From Kiritimatiellaeota bacterium B1221 (GTDB lineage Bacteria; Verrucomicrobiota; Kiritimatiellia; SS1-B-03-39; UBA6053), in assembly GCA_029269125.1 (NCBI GenBank), contig JARHXX010000025.1:1-56122 (forward strand): 56,122 nt of DNA, written 5' to 3'. Below, piece after piece: positions 52,358 to 56,122 of this stretch (positions are counted from its first letter, which is position 1; each line of letters opens with the position of its first letter). The notes beneath the pieces are model-generated. The model saw nothing but the letters and a program-made list of their open reading frames with translations. It was not told where the DNA came from and ran no database searches. The translations under genes were made by a program, and so were the position numbers.

Positions 52358-54154
52358 ATGCGGCCGGAAAAAGCGATTGTACTGGCGGCCGGGTTCGGGT
52401 CCCGGCTCTCACCCGTCACGGACTTTTGTCCCAAACCGCTGGTGCCCCTGCACGGCAAGGCGATGATTCTGCATCAATTGGAATTGTTGCAAAGCTGGGG
52501 GGTGAAAGAGGTACTGGTGAATGTACATCATCTGGCGGATGTGCTGGTGGCGGAACTGCCAAAAATCTGTCCCGAAGGATTGAAGCTTAATCTTTCGTTT
52601 GAAGCGGAAATTTTAGGTACGGGCGGGGGATTACGGCGCATGGCCTGGTTTATGGATGACGATCCGCTGTGGGTCTGCAATGCGGATGTGTATCAGAAAT
52701 TGAATCCCGAACCTTTGTTGAACGCCTGGGTAAAGGAACAGCCACTGGCCTGTCTTTGGATGATTCCGGACCAAGGCCCCCAAACCGTGAGGGTGGAAAA
52801 AGGCAGGGTGGTGGATTTCCGGGCTGGCGGTCAAACCTTCAGCGGACTGCATTTGATGAATCGCCGAACCTTGGACTATTTGCCGGAGCGGAATTTTTCA
52901 TCGATTATCGAAGCGTACGATGCGGGTTTGGCGGCGGGCGAAAAAATTCTTGGCGTCGAAGTGCCCAAAAGTGTTTGGGCGGATGTGGGGACTCCCGATC
53001 AGCTGTTGGCGGCGGAGGGGGGCGCGGTGATTTTTCCGGGGGCACAGTTGCGCAAAACGCAAAAAGCCCGGGGGCTGGTGGTGGCGCCGGCGTGGGGGCT
53101 TTCCAAAGCGGAGCAAAAGGCTTTACCGGAAGCGACCGCGGTGGAATTATTGCCGGCCCGCGGATCGGACCGCCGGTTTCGACGACTCTTTTTTTTCGAC
53201 CACAGTGAGATTTTTATTCGCAGTGGCGAAGCCCGTCCGGAAAACAATCGCTTTGTGGGACACAGCCGCTTTTTGGCCCAACGTGGGATCCGGGTGCCAC
53301 AGATCCTGAAATCCCGTCAGCAGGGCCGCTGGCTTCAGGTCGAGGATTTGGGAACGGAGCATTTACTCGATCGGCTGCAGGCGGGAAGTCCGGCAAGGAA
53401 TGTAAAAGACATGCGGGGAGTGCTTGAAAGTGTGGCCGCTTTTCACGCGCTGAAAATCCCTGCCCAATGCTCTTTGGAAACGCCATTTGATCCCGCGCTG
53501 TACGCCTGGGAACGGGAGCTGTTTGAAAAGGAGTATGTCGGTCGTTTCGGCGAGGTTTCCGAGCTTCGGAATCATCAAAAAAGTCTTTTCCGAATCCCGG
53601 AAATCCTGATGGCGCAGCCCCAGGTGCTGGTGCACCGCGATTTGCAGAGTACGAATATCATGCGGGTTGTGGAAACGCCGGATTCCCGCGTTCACGCGGA
53701 AGTCATCCCTGCGCCCTTCAGGGCCAGGGGAGTAAGACCCGGGGAAATGAAACCGGAGCGTGAACGCCCCTTGGAACTTCCGCGTAAACGCGGGACTCCG
53801 GCGTTTTCCTGGGCCCTGATCGATTATCAGGGTATGCGCAGGGGGGCGGCGGCGTATGATTTGGGATCCCTGTTGGCGGATCCGTATGTGAACCGTCCGT
53901 TGGATTTGCAGATGGATTTGTTGAAGTATTACAATCAAGTTGCCGCTGAAGAGGTGGCGGTTGAAGTGCTGGCGGCGGGGGCGGTGCAAAGATTGATGCA
54001 GGCCCTGGGGGCCTATGGGCGTTTGGGAGCCTTAAAGGGCAATGAACGTTTTCTGGATCACATTCCGGCGGCTTTGAATCAATTGGCCCACTGGGTCGGG
54101 GCATTTTTGGAGGGACAGGGGAAGAGGAATCCGCTAAGGGAGGATTCCCGATGA
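52358..54154 (+). CDS. MurU-AmgK fusion: MurNAc-1-phosphate uridylyltransferase and anomeric sugar kinase
   Basis: A 598-residue two-enzyme fusion. Residues 1-235 are a sugar-nucleotide transferase: IVLAAGFGSRLSPVTDFCPK, KPLVPLHGKAMI, ILGTGGGLRRMA, VCNADVY, SVWADVGTPDQL. Residues 265-598 are an aminoglycoside-phosphotransferase-type kinase: SDRRFRRLFFF, LVHRDLQSTNIM (His426, Asp428, Asn433) and IDYQGMRRGAAAYDLGSLLA (Asp489). In Pseudomonas these are separate neighbours, AmgK phosphorylating MurNAc at C1 and MurU making UDP-MurNAc, a peptidoglycan recycling route that bypasses the fosfomycin target. A palindromic DNA element lies inside the kinase. An in-frame TTG at 52343 is an alternative start. 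The 3' end overlaps the sigma factor gene (ATGA). Confidence 0.85.
   Translation: MRPEKAIVLAAGFGSRLSPVTDFCPKPLVPLHGKAMILHQLELLQSWGVKEVLVNVHHLADVLVAELPKICPEGLKLNLSFEAEILGTGGGLRRMAWFMDDDPLWVCNADVYQKLNPEPLLNAWVKEQPLACLWMIPDQGPQTVRVEKGRVVDFRAGGQTFSGLHLMNRRTLDYLPERNFSSIIEAYDAGLAAGEKILGVEVPKSVWADVGTPDQLLAAEGGAVIFPGAQLRKTQKARGLVVAPAWGLSKAEQKALPEATAVELLPARGSDRRFRRLFFFDHSEIFIRSGEARPENNRFVGHSRFLAQRGIRVPQILKSRQQGRWLQVEDLGTEHLLDRLQAGSPARNVKDMRGVLESVAAFHALKIPAQCSLETPFDPALYAWERELFEKEYVGRFGEVSELRNHQKSLFRIPEILMAQPQVLVHRDLQSTNIMRVVETPDSRVHAEVIPAPFRARGVRPGEMKPERERPLELPRKRGTPAFSWALIDYQGMRRGAAAYDLGSLLADPYVNRPLDLQMDLLKYYNQVAAEEVAVEVLAAGAVQRLMQALGAYGRLGALKGNERFLDHIPAALNQLAHWVGAFLEGQGKRNPLREDSR
53673..53806 (+). 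repeat. Palindromic element inserted in frame within the kinase domain
   Basis: Arm 53673-53703 and arm 53776-53806 are 31 bases each and match as inverted repeats at 29 of 31 positions; both hold the core CCGCGT..ACGCGG, itself a hairpin. A 72-base centre has a smaller hairpin (CCCTGCGCCCTTCAGGG). The element is read through and encodes about residues 439-483, rich in Arg, Pro and Glu, between the HRD..N and DYQ catalytic motifs. In kinases of this family those motifs are normally only 10-20 residues apart. Its GCGGGACTCC end is shared with the spacer palindromes at 31.3 kb. Confidence 0.85.
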
Positions 54155-55227
54155 GTGATGTACCGCAAAAAATGGAACAGGACCGCGCCGAAGTTTTAGA
54201 CTCCGCGATTGCGTTGCCTTTTCTGGAATTGATGTTGCCGGAGTTTGAGGATCCCGCCTACGAGCCCGGATCGGTGCGTCAGCCCCGCCGGTATGGACGT
54301 CCGGACGGGGACACTTTGCCCATCACCCGCTTTTTATCCGACCGGGGGCAGGTGGAGATTTTGCAACCGGAAATGGTGGAAGAACTGTTCCGCGAGATTT
54401 ACTGGAGTTGTTACCAGATTCGCAAACTCGCGGAGAGTGATTCGAGCGACCCTTCGTTCTGGAATTATGCGGTACAGCATACGGTGAAATGTATTCAGCG
54501 GATGGAGGCGGCTGAAGAGGAGCTGTTTATTGCCAACCGGCCGTTGATTGTGGCCTGTGCGAAGCCGTTTTACTGGATCGGGCAGATTTGGATTTCAGAC
54601 TTTCTGCAGGAGGGCTCCCGCGCGCTGGGAAATGCGATCCGCAAATTTGATTTCACCCGCGGGGTTCCTTTTTACGCCTATGCGCAACGGTCGATTCAGA
54701 ACCGTTTACGTAATTATTTTCGGGATCATATCCGCTCCGGGGCCTTGGGGATCAAACCCAATGAAGACATGATCAAAATTCAAAAGGTGATTCAGGAGTG
54801 GCGTGACCGGCAAGGAGAGGATCCTTCGCCGTTGATACTGTCCGAAATGACCCAGTTGCCTCCGGAACGTATTAAAAAGTTATTGCCGATGGTGCGTCAG
54901 TGGCAACGGATGCCGGCGACGCCACTGTCTTTGGATGCGGCGCTGGGAGACACCAAGTCCTCCCTGCATGATTTGGTGGCGGATCATCAACATGTCGACT
55001 CGGCCAAAGAGGTGGAGCGTAACGAAGTTTGGGAGGCGGTGGCCCGATTGCCGGAGCGGCTGCAGATTATTTTGAAACGCCGATATGTGGAGGGGTATAC
55101 CCTGGACGAAGTGGGGAAAGAATTCGGATTGACCCGGGCGCGGATCAAGCAATTGCAGGATGAAGGACTACAGAAGATCCGTGCGTTCATGCGTGAGACT
55201 TATGCGAGGGAGAATAACAAATTATGA
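54151..55227 (+). CDS. RNA polymerase sigma-70 family factor
   Basis: A 358-residue sigma factor. An unusual acidic N-terminal 110 residues is followed by region 2 (about 125-195; LFIANRPLIVACAKPFYW, ISDFLQEGSRALGNAIRKFD, GVPFYAYAQRSIQNRLRNYF), a region-3-like segment (about 200-250) and region 4 (about 290-350; LPERLQIILKRRYVEGYTLD, EVGKEFGLTRARIKQLQDEG). Region 2 replaces the usual R-F-x-T-Y-A-x-W-W-I with VPFYAYAQRSIQN, so its -10 specificity is probably not that of the housekeeping sigma. It is coupled by ATGA overlaps to the MurU-AmgK gene before it and rdgB after it. Confidence 0.9.
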   Translation: MSDVPQKMEQDRAEVLDSAIALPFLELMLPEFEDPAYEPGSVRQPRRYGRPDGDTLPITRFLSDRGQVEILQPEMVEELFREIYWSCYQIRKLAESDSSDPSFWNYAVQHTVKCIQRMEAAEEELFIANRPLIVACAKPFYWIGQIWISDFLQEGSRALGNAIRKFDFTRGVPFYAYAQRSIQNRLRNYFRDHIRSGALGIKPNEDMIKIQKVIQEWRDRQGEDPSPLILSEMTQLPPERIKKLLPMVRQWQRMPATPLSLDAALGDTKSSLHDLVADHQHVDSAKEVERNEVWEAVARLPERLQIILKRRYVEGYTLDEVGKEFGLTRARIKQLQDEGLQKIRAFMRETYARENNKL

Positions 55228-55820
55228 GCAAGCCTGTCGTAACGCTGGCCAGTGGAAATGCCCACAAATATGAAGAGTTTGAATCCATGCTGGGCATGCC
55301 GCTGCACTCGCTGAAAGATGTGCCGGGCTGCCCGGATTTTGTGGAAGACGGAGACAGTTTCGAAGCCAATGCATTGATTAAAGCCCGGGGACTTCGAGAT
55401 TTTATAGGCGGCTGGGCGCTGGCAGACGATTCGGGGTTGGCGGTGGATGTATTGGATGGTGCTCCGGGTATTCACTCTGCAAGATTTGCAGGGGAGCATG
55501 GCAATGATGCGGCCAACAATCAGCTGCTTTTAGAGAAACTGGAGGGGGCAGGGGACCGCACGGCAAGATTTGTGTGTGTGCTCGCGCTTTGCGGGCCCGA
55601 TGGAGAAGAGTGGGTGATCCGCGGGGAGTGTGTGGGGCAGATTGCACATGTGGCCAGTGGAGAGGCCGGATTCGGCTATGATCCGCTGTTTCATCCCGAG
55701 GGCCACAACAAAAGTTTTGCGGAACTGGGGGCGGACCTGAAACATAAAATCTCCCATCGCTCGGTGGCCCTGGAAAAACTGCTGGCACATCCCGATCAAC
55801 CGCTGGCGCGCTTTCTTTAA
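55224..55820 (+). CDS. rdgB: Non-canonical purine NTP pyrophosphatase (RdgB/HAM1)
   Basis: Hydrolyses dITP, XTP and similar nucleotides to monophosphates, keeping deaminated purines out of DNA and RNA. 198 residues, normal length. Motifs: VTLASGNAHKYEEFESML (usually SxNxxKxxE), DSFEANALIKARGL, WALADDSGLAVDVLDGAPGI, HSARFAG, GFGYDPLFHPEGHNKSFAEL and KHKISHRSVALEKL. The start ATG overlaps the sigma factor stop (ATGA). It is last in the four-gene operon; no terminator is visible. Confidence 0.95.
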   Translation: MSKPVVTLASGNAHKYEEFESMLGMPLHSLKDVPGCPDFVEDGDSFEANALIKARGLRDFIGGWALADDSGLAVDVLDGAPGIHSARFAGEHGNDAANNQLLLEKLEGAGDRTARFVCVLALCGPDGEEWVIRGECVGQIAHVASGEAGFGYDPLFHPEGHNKSFAELGADLKHKISHRSVALEKLLAHPDQPLARFL

Positions 55821-55851
55821 GGGTTGAGCGCCCTTCACCATGGATAAAAAC

Positions 55852-55877
55852 CGGTATCGGTATCGCAATCGGTATCG
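55852..55877 (+). repeat. GGTATC hexamer-type repeat
   Basis: CGGTATCGGTATCG, then CAATCGGTATCG: three GGTATC copies in 25 bases. In frame it would read RYRYRNRYRI, a non-protein-like run, so it is taken as spacer repeat DNA. Confidence 0.7.
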
Positions 55878-56072
55878 AATTTACAAACAAGAGAAATGGC
55901 CGGCCTTTCCTTCAGCACCGGTTACAAATCCATCTCGGACGGGTTCATACCTAAAGGACTTTTTCGCTTTTGCAAAGTTCTACTGGGAACGGTCTGGGTG
56001 GAATGGCACTAAGTTAAGGGTATGGGTCATAGGACGTCCTTTATAATCGGGCTGAAGGTCCGACAGAATTTT

Positions 56073-56095
56073 AGCCCAGTCCGAAGGGCTGGGTT
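56073..56095 (+). repeat. REP-like hairpin, copy B
   Basis: AGCCCAGTCC-GAA-GGGCTGGGTT forms a 10-bp stem with two G-U pairs. It matches copy A at 31196-31215 in inverted orientation, apart from the loop and one flank base. TTTTA follows, so it might also act as a weak terminator. Confidence 0.72.
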
Positions 56096-56122
56096 TTAGC
56101 ATCTTAAACAAAATGCGGGCTG

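Larger units (their letters stand above)
55821..56122. other. Repeat-bearing spacer at the window end
   Basis: 302 bases with no gene. It holds the GGTATC-type repeat (55852-55877) and the REP-like hairpin (56073-56095). The last bases, AAAATGCGGGCTG, resemble TTTGATGCGGGCAGGCTG at 31432-31449, so a further repeat array probably continues beyond the window. Confidence 0.6.

Overview
The window looks like chromosomal sequence of a free-living Gram-negative bacterium of the Planctomycetes-Verrucomicrobia-Chlamydiae group, most probably Verrucomicrobiota (Opitutia/Puniceicoccales-like). This is inferred from gene content, not from a marker search. The evidence is: several outer-membrane beta-barrels and a TonB receptor; a PEP-CTERM-type protein; a MurE with the meso-diaminopimelate motif DNPR; SGNH and sialate-esterase type carbohydrate genes; a division/cell-wall (dcw) cluster with a LysM lipoprotein between murD and ftsW; and many small palindromic repeats in the spacers. 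No tRNA, rRNA, CRISPR array, transposase or phage gene was found.

Layout. 1-1.1 kb is a decayed NodB-type polysaccharide deacetylase. 1.2-6.6 kb holds rnk, a secreted DUF4886 hydrolase, and a minus-strand run of a secreted protein, deoB and a DUF481 outer-membrane protein. 6.6-10.8 kb holds an OmpA/thrombospondin-repeat protein, a WalJ-like metallo-hydrolase, a GYF-DUF975 membrane protein and an SRPBCC-GyrI fusion. 11.1-13.4 kb is a TonB-dependent receptor behind a clear TPP riboswitch, so probably a thiamin-compound receptor. 13.6-15.1 kb is a PEP-CTERM-like protein next to a LuxR regulator. 15.3-17.1 kb is an M29-peptidase-like protein overlapping a stand-alone OvoA-C-type (mercaptohistidine) methyltransferase. 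17.3-23.6 kb carries psuG, a DsbD-like reductase, a redoxin, a dus gene, rsmE and a SpoU methyltransferase. 23.8-27.7 kb is a tight minus-strand operon (outer-membrane protein, metallo-hydrolase, GHL10-type glycosidase). 27.9-31.1 kb holds an aldo/keto reductase, a small barrel protein, an ankyrin protein and a GGQ release-factor-like protein.

31.6-42.6 kb is the dcw operon: mraZ, rsmH, an ftsL-like gene, ftsI, murE, murF, mraY, murD, a LysM lipoprotein and ftsW. Genes overlap or nearly touch. A four-box GTG operator with exact 10-bp phasing lies directly before mraZ. The cluster stops after ftsW: murG, murC, ftsQ, ftsA and ftsZ are not here. A methyltransferase embedded in odd spacer DNA follows, then rsgA, a two-PDZ protein, cysI, a sialate O-acetylesterase and a squalene-cyclase-like repeat protein.

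51.2-55.8 kb is a tight operon: a RlmL/YpsC-like rRNA methyltransferase, a natural MurU-AmgK fusion for cell-wall sugar recycling, a sigma-70 factor and rdgB. The AmgK half carries an in-frame palindromic DNA element (31-bp inverted arms) between two catalytic motifs. I consider this the most unusual structure in the window. Related palindromes appear in the spacers at about 23.7, 31.2-31.4 and 56.1 kb.
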